A stretch of DNA of 64,000 bases, taken from assembly GCF_018622995.1 (NCBI RefSeq), contig NZ_CP076022.1, positions 3,472,001 through 3,536,000 of the forward strand. Direction: 5' to 3'. Below the pieces are notes generated by a model that was not told the DNA's origin, ran no database searches, and worked only from the letters and a program-made list of their open reading frames with translations. This DNA comes from Arthrobacter jiangjiafuii (lineage in GTDB: Bacteria > Actinomycetota > Actinomycetes > Actinomycetales > Micrococcaceae). Shown here in pieces: positions 8,377-19,744 of this stretch. How positions within the stretch are numbered: the stretch's first letter is position 1; the number at the start of each line of letters is the position of its first letter. Made by a program: the position numbers and the translations under genes.

Positions 8377-8677
8377 AGAGGCATCGGCTGCAAAAAGAAG
8401 CGGCGGCGCGACCCGGCGCGTGCCGGACCATGCCGCCGCTGAGCCACGGGCCGATACCGTGGCCGGCCCTTCTGGTCAGGGCCGGGCCTGAATCTCCGGA
8501 GCCGGAGAGCTGCTTCAGGAACAGCGCCTTCAGGGTGCGCGTCCGCTTCCGGGGGAACAGCGGTGCGGGCACAGGCGCCAGTGGATGCGCGGCGTTTTCC
8601 CGGCCGTTGCAGAGCCGGGAACGGCCGCACAGAATGAAGCAGGACCTGCGCCCAAGGCGCGAGGGCAAGGAACGGAG
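8377..8677. other. Intergenic region upstream of UvrA-like gene
   Basis: About 300 bp without a supported gene. It begins with an A-rich tract and a nested inverted repeat (8391-8440). Reading frames through the remainder lack recognisable domains or good ribosome sites, so the promoter of the UvrA-like gene is its likely content. Confidence 0.5.
8391..8440 (-). terminator. Terminator-like hairpin reading leftward
   Basis: AGCGGCGGC (8399-8407) pairs with GCCGCCGCT (8432-8440), and CCGGC-GCGT-GCCGG (8413-8426) nests inside. On the minus strand the stem is followed by CTTCTTTTTG, giving a rho-independent terminator shape. No minus-strand gene is known immediately upstream of it. Confidence 0.55.
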
Positions 8678-11077
<2,400 letters not shown>

Positions 11078-11097
11078 CCGGCCGGCTCCTCGGCCGG
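11078..11097. terminator. GC-rich hairpin after UvrA-like gene
   Basis: CCGGCCG (11078-11084) pairs with CGGCCGG (11091-11097) across a six-base loop, immediately after the TGA of the UvrA-like gene and before the end of the convergent AlaX-like gene. No T-tract follows. Confidence 0.45.
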
Positions 11098-11107
11098 ACC
11101 GGGCGGC

Positions 11108-11992
11108 TCAGCCGGCAGGCTGGACGCAGATGGTGTCCATGGTGAGCGTGACGGCGCCGTCGCCGGCGTCGGCGGTCAGCGTCACCTGGATGCCGCCGGT
11201 CTCCGCCAGGGACTGCGCGTGGGTGCCGCCGCAGGGGATGTGAACCGTACCCTCGGGCAGGTCCACGGTCCAGCGGCGCAGGTCGGTGAGGCCTTCGCCG
11301 TCGCACTCGATCCGCACCTTCGCACCGGTGGCGGTCCAGTCCGCGAGGATTGCGTTGATGCCTGCTTCGGCAGCAGGCAGGTCCTGAAGCAGCGCCTCCG
11401 GCATGAAGCCCTTGCGCCGCAGGGACTTGCCCAGCCGGTAGACGTCGGTGGAGCCATGCTCGGTGATGGTGGAGGTCTCGATGGCCAGCGCATCAAAATT
11501 GGGGTTCCCGGCGGCGTCTGGTTGAACGTCCTTTTTCCAGGCCCCGGCCAGCTGCCGGTTCAGCGCCAGCGAGGCCAGGTGGCAGGCGGTGTGTCCGGCC
11601 GAGAGCGCGGCCCGGTAGGCGCGGTCCACCTCGATCCGCACCGGCTCGCCTTCAGCCACCGAAGCGCCGGCGGGCAGCAGGTGCGCGACGGTGAAGGCCC
11701 ACCCCTCGGTGCCCTTTTTGACCGGGATGTCCGCGCCGAGGAACAGTGCGGTGCCGTCGGTGGCGGCGACGACGGCGTCGAGGAGGCCGTAAGCGGTTCC
11801 GTCCGCCGCAGTGAGTACCGCGCGGTCAGCGCCCTGGTCCGGCCAGCCGGCGTCCACGGGATGAACTGCGGTGGTGTCCAGCAGCACGGCGCGTGTGCCG
11901 TCGGGCAGCTCTTCAACGTGGAGAACGATGCCGGTGGACTCCACGGCGCCGGAGGGATAAGTGACGGTTGTATCTACGGTAGGCAGGCTCAC
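11108..11992 (-). CDS. AlaX-like alanyl-tRNA editing / AlaRS-related hydrolase
   Basis: A 294-residue stand-alone protein related to the editing domain of alanyl-tRNA synthetase. The zinc-site pattern is present: HTACH (HxxxH) near residue 137 and CGGTH (CxxxH) near 247. An N-terminal OB/beta-barrel-like part precedes it, as in AlaX-M/L proteins that hydrolyse Ser- or Gly-tRNA(Ala). GTG start (11992) with a weak upstream ribosome site. It is single and convergent with the UvrA-like gene. Confidence 0.82.
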   Translation of the reverse strand: MSLPTVDTTVTYPSGAVESTGIVLHVEELPDGTRAVLLDTTAVHPVDAGWPDQGADRAVLTAADGTAYGLLDAVVAATDGTALFLGADIPVKKGTEGWAFTVAHLLPAGASVAEGEPVRIEVDRAYRAALSAGHTACHLASLALNRQLAGAWKKDVQPDAAGNPNFDALAIETSTITEHGSTDVYRLGKSLRRKGFMPEALLQDLPAAEAGINAILADWTATGAKVRIECDGEGLTDLRRWTVDLPEGTVHIPCGGTHAQSLAETGGIQVTLTADAGDGAVTLTMDTICVQPAG

Positions 11993-12087
11993 CTGTCCAC
12001 CCTAGCGGCTGATTCAGGAGCCGAATGGTGACGGCTGTCACTGGATTCTTTATCCGGGCGCACATGGGGGTACAGTTCTAAGTACGA

Positions 12088-12164
12088 CGCGGGGTGGAGC
12101 AGTTCGGTAGCTCGCTGGGCTCATAACCCAGAGGTCGCAAGTTCAAATCTTGCCCCCGCAACCA
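12088..12164 (+). tRNA. Initiator tRNA-fMet (CAT anticodon)
   Basis: A 77-base cloverleaf with encoded CCA. Acceptor strands are CGCGGGG and CCCCGCA, so position 1:72 is the C:A mismatch that marks initiator tRNA. The anticodon stem has three consecutive G:C pairs next to the loop, and the anticodon CAT is at 12122-12124. The T arm reads GTTCAAATC. A strong terminator follows 7 bases later. Confidence 0.97.
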
Positions 12165-12171
12165 AGAAGAT

Positions 12172-12209
12172 GGTCCTGACCGGTGAAAACCGGTCGGGGC
12201 CGTTTTGTT
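12172..12209 (+). terminator. Rho-independent terminator of tRNA-fMet
   Basis: GGTCCTGACCGGT (12172-12184) pairs over 13 positions, three of them G-T wobbles, with ACCGGTCGGGGCC (12189-12201), closed by a GAAA tetraloop and followed by GTTTTGTTT. The most complete intrinsic terminator in the window. Confidence 0.93.
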
Positions 12210-12251
12210 TAAGCCGCCCTGGGTGTCCCGGGCCCCACCATTGGGAGTTTC

Positions 12252-12878
12252 TCAGGGCTGGGGAAAACCGTCCCGGGGCCACCACCCGGGCAAAAGGCTC
12301 GTCAGGGACGCCAGCCAGGCTTCGACGTCGTCATCCTCCCCGGAAACCCACTGCGCAATCCACGATGCGTACGCCCCACCGAGGAATGCGGCGGCAACCT
12401 CGCAGTCCAGGTCCGGGACCAGCCCATACCCCTGCCAGGCATACAGCGCCAGGAGGAACCGCGGGCGCAGCCCGTCCGCCAGCACCGCATGGAACGTGCC
12501 GGTCTGGAACAGGGCACGGTAGACCCGCCGCTCCGCGAAGGTGTGCTCCAGGATCCGGCGGAGGGCATCGGCATAGAGGACGCCAACCTCCAGCTGGGTC
12601 TTGCCCGTTCCGCGCTGGTCCACGTCCACCGCGCCAAGCCCGTTCACCACGTTTGCATAGACCGAGGCTGCGAAGTCGATGATGTTGCGGTGGTGGCCGT
12701 AGAACGTGGTGCGGTGCACGCCTGCCTTCCGGCAAAGCGCCGAGACGCTGATGTCCGCCAGGTCATGGTCCCGCAGCAATTCCCACAGCCCGGTTTCGAG
12801 CGCGCAGCGCGTGCGGGCGATCCGGGGCTCGACCGCGGGGGCCGCGTCGGGCGGGAGGGAAGGAACTGGTGCAGCCAT
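12252..12878 (-). CDS. TetR/AcrR family transcriptional regulator
   Basis: A 208-residue regulator with an N-terminal helix-turn-helix: LADISVSALCRKAGVHRTTFYGHHRNIIDF (about residues 42-71) matches the TetR DNA-binding domain. The ligand-binding half has no close relative recognisable by eye. ATG 12878 was chosen as the first start before the conserved domain. It is convergent with tRNA-fMet. Upstream lies the terminator of the DUF1295-type gene, so it is probably transcribed separately. No target gene is obvious. Confidence 0.85.
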   Translation of the reverse strand: MAAPVPSLPPDAAPAVEPRIARTRCALETGLWELLRDHDLADISVSALCRKAGVHRTTFYGHHRNIIDFAASVYANVVNGLGAVDVDQRGTGKTQLEVGVLYADALRRILEHTFAERRVYRALFQTGTFHAVLADGLRPRFLLALYAWQGYGLVPDLDCEVAAAFLGGAYASWIAQWVSGEDDDVEAWLASLTSLLPGWWPRDGFPQP

Positions 12879-12906
12879 GCCATCAATCTTCGCAGAACAA
12901 ACGACA

Positions 12907-12932
12907 AAGGGCCCCGCCGAAGCGGGGCCCTT
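12907..12932 (-). terminator. Rho-independent terminator with UUCG loop
   Basis: On the minus strand AAGGGCCCCGC and GCGGGGCCCTT form an 11-bp stem closed by TTCG, followed by TGTCGTTTGTT. It ends transcription coming from the DUF1295-type gene before the TetR gene. Confidence 0.8.
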
Positions 12933-13102
12933 GGCCGTGCGCCGGCGCAGGGGGACGCCGGTACCGAGGCGTTCTTGGTTATTCAACACCTGTAGAAAAG
13001 AGTCTAGTGCAGAGCGGGCCGGCTCCGGCGCACCTGACCTTCCGGGCGTGTTGACCGGGGATGGACGGCGTGGGCCGGATCCTGAGCGGGCACTCCCCCC
13101 GC

Positions 13103-13924
13103 TCAACCGGCCGGTGCCGGCCGCGGCCGGCCGCGCGGCGGCAGGGGAATGATGGGCGAGGTGCGGCGCTGGTACTGGACATAGTCCGGATATCGGGACC
13201 GGGAAATGCTTTCGGTGAACAGGGTCGAGCCGGCAAAGAGCAGGGTCAGCGCCAACGCGCCCAGGATGGTCCAGTGCAGCCAGGCGCCGGTGGCCGCCAC
13301 GGCAAACCCGTAGAAGATCCACCACTGCGCCTGCTCGCAGAAGAAGTTGGGGTGGCGGGAGAACCGGAACAGGCCGGATTGCAGGAATCCGGGTTGCGGG
13401 GTGCGGCCGGCCGCCCGCTCGGAGGCCTTCCACCGGTGAAAGTCCCACTGCTGCTGATCAGCGGTGGTTTCTCCCGCGAGGGCGGCCAGGAACAACACCG
13501 CCAGAATCCAGTCTGCCGGGTTGAGCGGACCCGGGTTTTGGTACACGGTCAGGGCCGGCAAGGTCATGCCGAAGATGATGAGGTTCTGATAGACGCTGAT
13601 GAACAACAGATTGAAGACGGCGAACTGCCACGGCTTCAGGCGTTGTCTTAGGATCGACCACCGGTAGTCCTCACCGCCGGGAGCGTAGCCGCCCTTACGG
13701 GCGAAGTTGAACGTCAGCCGGGCTCCCCACAGGCTCACCAGCACCGCCATGAGCACCAGCCGTGGTTCGAAGCCCGACGCCGCAGCGAACACCCAGACGT
13801 AGGCCAGCGGCACCAGGGACCAGATGCGGTCCGTCCAGGAATACTCCCGCGTCATCAGGGAGAGGACCCAGGTGCCGGCGCAGGCCGCGGCAAGGATCCA
13901 AAGGCACACCAGAATCGGGGACAT
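13103..13924 (-). CDS. DUF1295 / steroid 5-alpha-reductase-like membrane protein
   Basis: A 273-residue integral membrane protein with about seven spans. The C-terminal third contains SGLFRFSRHPNFFCEQAQWW and later SRSRYPDYVQYQRRTSPIIP, the conserved block of the DUF1295 and isoprenylcysteine methyltransferase/5-alpha-reductase-like superfamily, which binds NADPH or SAM at the cytosolic face. ATG 13924 starts at the first membrane segment. Substrate unknown. Its transcript ends at the UUCG hairpin at 12907-12932. Confidence 0.82.
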   Translation of the reverse strand: MSPILVCLWILAAACAGTWVLSLMTREYSWTDRIWSLVPLAYVWVFAAASGFEPRLVLMAVLVSLWGARLTFNFARKGGYAPGGEDYRWSILRQRLKPWQFAVFNLLFISVYQNLIIFGMTLPALTVYQNPGPLNPADWILAVLFLAALAGETTADQQQWDFHRWKASERAAGRTPQPGFLQSGLFRFSRHPNFFCEQAQWWIFYGFAVAATGAWLHWTILGALALTLLFAGSTLFTESISRSRYPDYVQYQRRTSPIIPLPPRGRPRPAPAG

Positions 13925-13994
13925 GTTTGGAGGATACGTCCGGTGCCAGCTGCGGGGAATGCTGCTGGCAGCCTCGGCGGCTGGCGGTCCCCAG

Positions 13995-14441
13995 CTAGCG
14001 GATGCCTCCAGCGGGAACCAGCTCAACATCACGGCACACGGACAGCCGCCCCAATGCAGCTGCAATCCCGACGCTGAGCCCGACGACTCCCCCGAAGGGG
14101 TCGAACCCGAACACTGCCCACAACACGGCGGAAGGCACCGCAAAAAACACGGCTACATGAATCCACTGCCGCCGTACCGGACGCAGCAACAGCCCCATCA
14201 CCAGCCCCATGGGCACCCCCACCAGCAGTGACAGCCCGCCGAAGACGACCATCATAAAGAGCCACAAGCCGAAGGGGTTGAAGTCCGATCCAGGCTGCTC
14301 CTGCCCTTGAAACAGAAGGACAACGTACAGAAACGTCGCTGCCGCCAGCCAGAGTCCCGTGGCCACGGCAAGGCCCTTGATCAGGGCGTAGTTACCCAGC
14401 ACCACCCGGCCGCTTCCGGCCAGGCCTTTTCCTGCACGCAT
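13995..14441 (-). CDS. Hypothetical membrane protein
   Basis: A 148-residue protein with four likely TM segments (ALIKGLAVATGLWLAAATFL; LWLFMMVVFGGLSLLVG; WIHVAVFFAVPSAVLW; GVVGLSVGIAAALG). I do not recognise its family. ATG 14441 follows the stop of the Rieske gene by only 9 bp, so the two are probably cotranscribed. Confidence 0.65.
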   Translation of the reverse strand: MRAGKGLAGSGRVVLGNYALIKGLAVATGLWLAAATFLYVVLLFQGQEQPGSDFNPFGLWLFMMVVFGGLSLLVGVPMGLVMGLLLRPVRRQWIHVAVFFAVPSAVLWAVFGFDPFGGVVGLSVGIAAALGRLSVCRDVELVPAGGIR

Positions 14442-14450
14442 CCGGGGCCG

Positions 14451-15341
14451 CTATTCCCCGGCCCCGGTCAGGCTCACTTCCAACTGCCCGCCCCGGACCC
14501 GGGTGCGGAACACCGGCTGCGGAGCTGTTGCCGGGCCATGGATCACTTCGCCGCTGGCCACTGAGAAGGTACTTCCATGCCAGGGGCAGACCACGCACAG
14601 CTGGCCACGGACTTCTTCCAGGTGCCCCTCTTTCAGGGGGCCGCCCAAATGCGAGCACGTGCCCGCCAGCACCGAGACGCCGTCGTCGGCCGCCACCGTC
14701 CGCAGCACCATCAAGGGAACACTGCCGAGCTTGGCTGAGGCGGGCTGGCCCACCGGGAAACCGTCCACCGGGCCCAGCGAATGCCAACCGTCCGGGACCT
14801 CCTCGGGCAGGTCCTCATTGCGGTTCACGCCAGCGCCCTGCCGGTAGGACAGGTGCCCGCCCAGGAAGCCGCCGATCCCCGCAGCGGCCAGCCCGGCAAA
14901 GGAGAGGATTTTCCCGAGGCCCTGGTTGCCCCGCCTCCGGGCTGCCCACGAGCAGGCGTACAGGGCGGTGGCCAGGACATTGGCGGCCTCGTGCACGATC
15001 CCGACCCGCTGCTGCTGCGTTTCAAGCTGCGAGAAGTCGGTGACACCGGTCAGCGCGGTAGGAAGTGCTGCCAGCGCACCGAAGCCGACCAGGGTCCGGG
15101 CGGCCCGCTCATTGCCCGGGAGCAGATCCAACACTGCGGCGGAAACCCATGCGCCCAGGGGCACTGCCACCAAGCCCGGATGCAATGGATGGCCCAGCGG
15201 AACCCCGTGCAGCAGATCCGTCACCGCGGGCTGCCCAGGCATGTTTTTCCTGACACTGCCGGACACTGTACTGGCGGCCGGATCCAGCCAGGCTGCGTCC
15301 TCGAGCTTGTCAACGACACTGACCAGGGGCAGACGTGGCAT
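14451..15341 (-). CDS. Rieske [2Fe-2S] protein with DUF2231 membrane domain
   Basis: A 296-residue fusion. The N-terminal two-thirds is a DUF2231-type domain (GVPLGHPLHPGLVAVPLG, about residues 46-63) with several membrane spans. The C-terminal domain carries the Rieske ligands CSHLGG and CPWHGS, binding a 2Fe-2S cluster by two Cys and two His. It probably moves electrons at the membrane, with unknown partner. ATG 15341 has GAGGAGA six to nine bases upstream. It sits upstream of the small membrane protein gene. Confidence 0.88.
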   Translation of the reverse strand: MPRLPLVSVVDKLEDAAWLDPAASTVSGSVRKNMPGQPAVTDLLHGVPLGHPLHPGLVAVPLGAWVSAAVLDLLPGNERAARTLVGFGALAALPTALTGVTDFSQLETQQQRVGIVHEAANVLATALYACSWAARRRGNQGLGKILSFAGLAAAGIGGFLGGHLSYRQGAGVNRNEDLPEEVPDGWHSLGPVDGFPVGQPASAKLGSVPLMVLRTVAADDGVSVLAGTCSHLGGPLKEGHLEEVRGQLCVVCPWHGSTFSVASGEVIHGPATAPQPVFRTRVRGGQLEVSLTGAGE

Positions 15342-15440
15342 GGTGTTCTCCTCAGACGGGACCGGCAGGTCCTGAACAGGGTAGCCACCAAGCCGATCGG
15401 GCACCACAGTAAGCGGCCCGGTCTGGGCTGCCGGACCCGC

Positions 15441-16418
15441 CTAGTACCGGCTGCCCTCCGGCTGCGGCGCGTTGTCCAGCATGGCCAGGTCCTCATCACT
15501 GAGCATGAGGTCAGCGGCGGCAACGTTTTCACGCAGGTGCTTGGGCGTCTTGGTCCCCGGAATCGGGATCACCCGGCGGCCCCGGGCCGCCACCCACGCC
15601 AGCGCCACCTGCCCCGGCGTCGCGCCAACCCGTTCAGCGACGTCGCGCACCCGCTGCACGATGGCTAGGTTGGTTCGCAGGTTCTCCTGCTGGAAACGTG
15701 GCAGCCTGCGCCGCATATCGTCGGCAGGCAGGTCCTCAAATGAGGTGAAGCGGCCGGTCAAAAATCCCCGTCCCAGCGGCGAGAAGGGAAGGAAGGCCAG
15801 ACCGTTCGCCTCACAGTAGGGCACGACGTCGGACAGCCGGTCCCGGGTCCACAGGGAGAGTTCCGATTGCACTGCGGTCACCGGGTGCACCGACTGGGCG
15901 AGCTGGATCTGTTCCACGCTGGCTTCGGACAGTCCGATGGCGCGGGCCTTGCCGTCCTGGACGGCCTGGGCCATGGCACCCCAGGACTCCTCCAGCGGCA
16001 CCTGCGGATCCACCCGGTGCAGGATGTACAGGTCAACGTGGTCGGTGCCCAAGCGGCGCAGGCTCCCGTCGATGGCTTCCCGGATGTGCTCGGGGCGCCC
16101 GTTCTTCACCAGCCCGGGCATGGTCCCGGCGGCGGGAGCCGCGTTGCTGATTTCCAGGCCCACCTTGGTGGAAAGCACCGCCTGTTCGCGGAAACCACCC
16201 CTCAGCGCCCGTCCCACCAGCTCCTCATTGGTGTACGGACCGTAAACGTCAGCCGTGTCGATCAGGGTTGCCCCCAGCCCGATCGCTCCGCGGATCACGG
16301 AGACGGCGGTCTCGTCGTCGCGCTCGGCCTGCATGTCGTAGGCGTAGCTCATGCCCATGCAGCCGAGCCCGATGACGCCGACTTCGGGGCCGTTGGTCCC
16401 CAGTGTGGTTGTTCGCAT
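15441..16418 (-). CDS. Aldo/keto reductase
   Basis: A 325-residue NADPH-dependent oxidoreductase of the AKR superfamily (YghZ/AKR13-like). Visible are GCMGMSYAY, DTADVYGPYTNEELVGRAL with catalytic Asp and Tyr, and the NADP-binding IPIPGTKTPKHLRENV near the C-terminus. ATG 16418 is preceded by AGGAGGAACC. Single-gene unit; physiological substrate unknown. Confidence 0.92.
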   Translation of the reverse strand: MRTTTLGTNGPEVGVIGLGCMGMSYAYDMQAERDDETAVSVIRGAIGLGATLIDTADVYGPYTNEELVGRALRGGFREQAVLSTKVGLEISNAAPAAGTMPGLVKNGRPEHIREAIDGSLRRLGTDHVDLYILHRVDPQVPLEESWGAMAQAVQDGKARAIGLSEASVEQIQLAQSVHPVTAVQSELSLWTRDRLSDVVPYCEANGLAFLPFSPLGRGFLTGRFTSFEDLPADDMRRRLPRFQQENLRTNLAIVQRVRDVAERVGATPGQVALAWVAARGRRVIPIPGTKTPKHLRENVAAADLMLSDEDLAMLDNAPQPEGSRY

Positions 16419-16561
16419 GTCCGGTTCCTCCTGGTTGCCTGCTGCGTTGCCGCCCTGTTCAGAAACGGCTTCCACTGACCAAGGCTAGAAGGGGTGCCGC
16501 GTGTTCGGGAGGGAAGCCGGGGGTTTAGGGTCCAGCCGGCCCGTGTGGCAGGGTGGTGGTC

Positions 16562-17035
16562 ATGAATTCGGGGGAACAGCCGCCAGCCACCACGTTCCGC
16601 ACCCGCATACCGGTCAGGTACAGGGCTGTTCTGGGCGTCCTGGGGCTGACCGCCGCAGGCGGCAGCGCTCTTGCCGCCCTCGAGGCCGGCCCTCTGCCGC
16701 TGGTCACCGGCCTGCTGATCGCGGCCGTTTTTGCGCCGATCCTGATGATGACAGCCCGGATTTCGGTTGGGGAGGACGGTGTGCAGATCCGGGTGGCGGC
16801 CCTGTTCTCAACGCAGATCCGGTACCGGGAAATAACCGGCATCTCGGCGGGACCGGTCACCGGGCTCCGGGAAGGCATGGGCCTGCGGATCCTGCCCGAC
16901 GGAACGGGGTACCTGGTGGGCGGTCCGTCAGTCCGGATCGACTGCGGCAGCACGGCCGTGGTGGTCTCCTGCACCGATCCCGAACGGCTGCTCGCCTGCC
17001 TCGGCCCACGCCTGGAGGCGGCGGCAGGGCGCTAA
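16562..17035 (+). CDS. Membrane protein with bacterial PH-like domain, hypothetical
   Basis: A 157-residue protein with two close TM segments (about residues 20-62) followed by a beta-rich domain (TARISVGEDGVQIRVAALFSTQ...YREITGI) that resembles bacterial pleckstrin-homology-like membrane proteins. The last part, CGSTAVVVSCTDPERLLACL, fits the final helix of such domains. ATG 16562 was chosen; a GTG three codons upstream is possible. Function unknown. Confidence 0.6.
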   Translation: MNSGEQPPATTFRTRIPVRYRAVLGVLGLTAAGGSALAALEAGPLPLVTGLLIAAVFAPILMMTARISVGEDGVQIRVAALFSTQIRYREITGISAGPVTGLREGMGLRILPDGTGYLVGGPSVRIDCGSTAVVVSCTDPERLLACLGPRLEAAAGR

Positions 17036-17081
17036 ACCGTAGCGCCGCAGGATAGCCGGGCCGGACCTGAGGTTTAACGGA

Positions 17082-17121
17082 CGGTGCCGCCCTCCTCCGT
17101 CACGGGAGAAGAGCGGCACCG
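17082..17121. terminator. Inverted repeat between PH-like and MMPL genes
   Basis: CGGTGCCGC (17082-17090) pairs with GCGGCACCG (17113-17121), with a second short stem inside the 22-base loop. It lies between converging genes and is a probable two-way terminator without a T-tract. Confidence 0.5.
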
Positions 17122-17152
17122 GCGCTGTTTCGGTTCAGCTACCCGGTTCGCG

Positions 17153-19702
17153 TCAGCGGGCAGACGCGCCGTCCACACCGGCCACGGCAGGGGCGGAACC
17201 GGCGTCATCCGCTTGAACCTCGGCGTGCGGATGGCGGCGCTCCAGCGACGCGCCTTCCACATCGACGTCGGGCAGGATCTTGTCCAGCCACTTCGGCAGC
17301 CACCAGGCCTTGTCCCCGGCCAGGTGCATCAGCGCCGGGATCAGCAGCATGCGCACCACAAAGGCGTCCAGGAGGACACCGAAGGCCAGCGCGAAACCGA
17401 TCGGCCGGATCATGGTGCTGTGCGAGAAGATGAAGCCGCCGAACACCGCGGCCATGATGATCGCCGCGGCGGTCACCACTGAGCGGCCGGCCCGGACGCC
17501 CTGGGCAACAGCCAAACGGGCCGGCGCTCCGTGGGCGTAGGCCTCGCGCATGCCCGAGCCCAGGAACAGCATGTAGTCCATGGCCAGGCCGAAGAGGATA
17601 CCCACCAGGATGGTCGGCAGGAAGCTCAGGATCGGGCCGGGGGTCTCCACGCCGAAGACGGCGGAGAGCCAGCCCCACTGGTAGATCGCCACGACGCCGC
17701 CCAGGGCTGCGAAGTAGGACAGGATGAAGCCGAGGGTGGCGATGACCGGAACGTAAAGGGACCGGAATACCAGGATGAGGATCAGCAGCGACAGGCCCAC
17801 CACCACGCCGAGGTAGATCGGCAGGGCTTCGGAGAGCTTCTCGGAGATGTCGATGTTGCCGCTGGCGGAGCCGGCCACGCCGATCTCGTATTCGCCGTTC
17901 AGCGGAGACATGTCCCGGAGCGTGTGCACCAGGGTTTCAGTGGATTCGCTGGTGGGGCCCTCTTCCGGGATGACCTGGAAGGCGGCCACGGTGCGGTCCT
18001 CGGAGGAACCGATCGGCGCAATTGCCGCCACGTCCTGCGCCCCGAAGATGGTCCGGGCGATTTCGGTCTGGGCCGCCAGCGCTTCTTCCTCGGTGGGCTC
18101 GCCGGGGATTTCAGCCACTACCAGCAAGGTGCCGTTCTGTCCCTCGCCGAACTTCTCGGACACTGCGGCGTAGGCCTGGTACTGGCTGGAGTCGTGCGCT
18201 TCGGCTGAACCGTCCGGCAGGTTCTGCCGCAGGTCCAGGGCCGGGATGGCGATCAGCAGCAGGCCGGCAATGGCGGCGACCACGGTGAGGATGGCCCGGC
18301 CGGTGCCCATGGGCTTGGCCTGCACGCTTTCGGGACGGCCGTTGCCGGCGGCACCGGTTGAAGCGGCAGTGTTATGAGCGTCGAGGGCAGCCCGCTCCTT
18401 GCGGCTGAGTACGCGTATTCCGGCGAGTTTCAGCAGCGCCGGGGTCAGCGTGACGGCGATGAGCACAGCGATGGCAACGCAGGCTGCACCGACGGTGCCC
18501 ATCAGGCCCAGGAAGGGGATGCCGGTGACGTTCAGGGCCAGCAGGGCGATGAACACGGTGGCACCGGCGAACACCACGGCATTGCCGGAGGTGCCGTTCG
18601 CCAGGGCGATGGATTCCTGCAGGGTGTAGCCGGCCTTGAGCTGGCGGCGGTGCCGGTTGACGATAAACAGGGCGTAGTCGATACCCACGGCCAGTCCCAG
18701 CATCAGTCCGAGCACCGGGGTGATGGAGGCCATTTCGACGACGCCGGAGAAGGCCAGCGCGCCCAGGGCGCCGATACCGACGCCGATCAGAGCAGTCAGC
18801 AGGGGCAGCCCGGCGGCGATGAAGCTGCCGAGCATAACCACCAGCACGACGGCGGCGACCACCAGGCCAACCACCTCGCCAATGCCGAAGAGGCTGGGGA
18901 CGGCGGCGGAGATCTCTGCGGAATAGTCCACCTTCACGCCGTCGATCGACGCGTCGTCGAAGGCCGCCACGACGGCGTCCTTGGTCTCCTGAGTGATTTC
19001 CATCTGGGATTCGCTGAAGACAACGTTCACCACTGCGGCGCTGCCGTCCTCGGAGACGGTACGGATTTCCTTGGCCATCTCCAGCAGCTCGGCGCCCTGT
19101 TCGGCAGGCAGCGCCTGGGCTTCAAGCTCGGCGGTCCCTGCCTCCAGGTCCGCACGGCCGGCATCCAGCTGGGCCTGCTGGGCATCCAGGGCGGCGAGCA
19201 TTTCCGCCGGTGCACCGGCCGCCTCGGCCTGCGCCCGGGCGGCGTCCAGCTGGGCCTGTCCGGCGTCGAGCTCGGCACGGGCCTGGTCGAGCTGGGCGCG
19301 GCCGGCGTCAATCTGCGCCTGGCCGTCGGCCAGCTGCTGTGCCTGCGCCGCACGCTCTGCCTCGGTGGCAAAGGGGTCGACGACGTTTTCGACGCCGTCG
19401 ATTTTCGCCGTCTCGGCGACCAGTGCGGAAATGTCCCGCTGCTGCTCCTCTGTAAAGGCCGAGCCGTCCTCGGTCTGGACAATGACCGAACCCGATCCGC
19501 CCGACGCCGCCGGGAGCTTTTCCTGCAGCCGTTCGGTCACCTGCGTGGTGGGGGTGTTCGGGATGGAGAAGGAAGTGGCAAGGGTGCCGCCGAAGAGCGT
19601 GAAGGCGACCCCGGCGATCACCAGCACTGCGAACCAGGCCGCAAGGACGGTGCGCGCGCGGTGCGCCGCCGCCCGGCCGAGCCGGTAGAGGAATTCAGCC
19701 AT
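17153..19702 (-). CDS. MMPL/RND family transporter
   Basis: An 849-residue membrane exporter with the MMPL pattern: one N-terminal TM, a large extracytoplasmic loop, five TMs, a second loop and five more TMs. MLGLAVGIDYALFIVNRHRR and FGLAMDYMLFLGSGMREA are the paired proton-relay GxxxDY regions. The first loop (about residues 115-195) holds a long helical stretch built from seven-residue QAQLDAG/ARAQLDA units, a likely coiled coil. Such proteins export lipids or drugs. The TetR gene 42 bp upstream, on the same strand, should control it. Confidence 0.93.
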   Translation of the reverse strand: MAEFLYRLGRAAAHRARTVLAAWFAVLVIAGVAFTLFGGTLATSFSIPNTPTTQVTERLQEKLPAASGGSGSVIVQTEDGSAFTEEQQRDISALVAETAKIDGVENVVDPFATEAERAAQAQQLADGQAQIDAGRAQLDQARAELDAGQAQLDAARAQAEAAGAPAEMLAALDAQQAQLDAGRADLEAGTAELEAQALPAEQGAELLEMAKEIRTVSEDGSAAVVNVVFSESQMEITQETKDAVVAAFDDASIDGVKVDYSAEISAAVPSLFGIGEVVGLVVAAVVLVVMLGSFIAAGLPLLTALIGVGIGALGALAFSGVVEMASITPVLGLMLGLAVGIDYALFIVNRHRRQLKAGYTLQESIALANGTSGNAVVFAGATVFIALLALNVTGIPFLGLMGTVGAACVAIAVLIAVTLTPALLKLAGIRVLSRKERAALDAHNTAASTGAAGNGRPESVQAKPMGTGRAILTVVAAIAGLLLIAIPALDLRQNLPDGSAEAHDSSQYQAYAAVSEKFGEGQNGTLLVVAEIPGEPTEEEALAAQTEIARTIFGAQDVAAIAPIGSSEDRTVAAFQVIPEEGPTSESTETLVHTLRDMSPLNGEYEIGVAGSASGNIDISEKLSEALPIYLGVVVGLSLLILILVFRSLYVPVIATLGFILSYFAALGGVVAIYQWGWLSAVFGVETPGPILSFLPTILVGILFGLAMDYMLFLGSGMREAYAHGAPARLAVAQGVRAGRSVVTAAAIIMAAVFGGFIFSHSTMIRPIGFALAFGVLLDAFVVRMLLIPALMHLAGDKAWWLPKWLDKILPDVDVEGASLERRHPHAEVQADDAGSAPAVAGVDGASAR

Positions 19703-19744
19703 GAGAGTCCTAACAGGGAGGAAGGGTAAGTGGAAGGGCAGGTA

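Noticed and set aside
8373-8630. Minus-strand Arg/Pro-rich frame in the gap before the UvrA-like gene
   Set aside because: Composition is that of a GC-rich antisense frame; no domain and no ribosome site.
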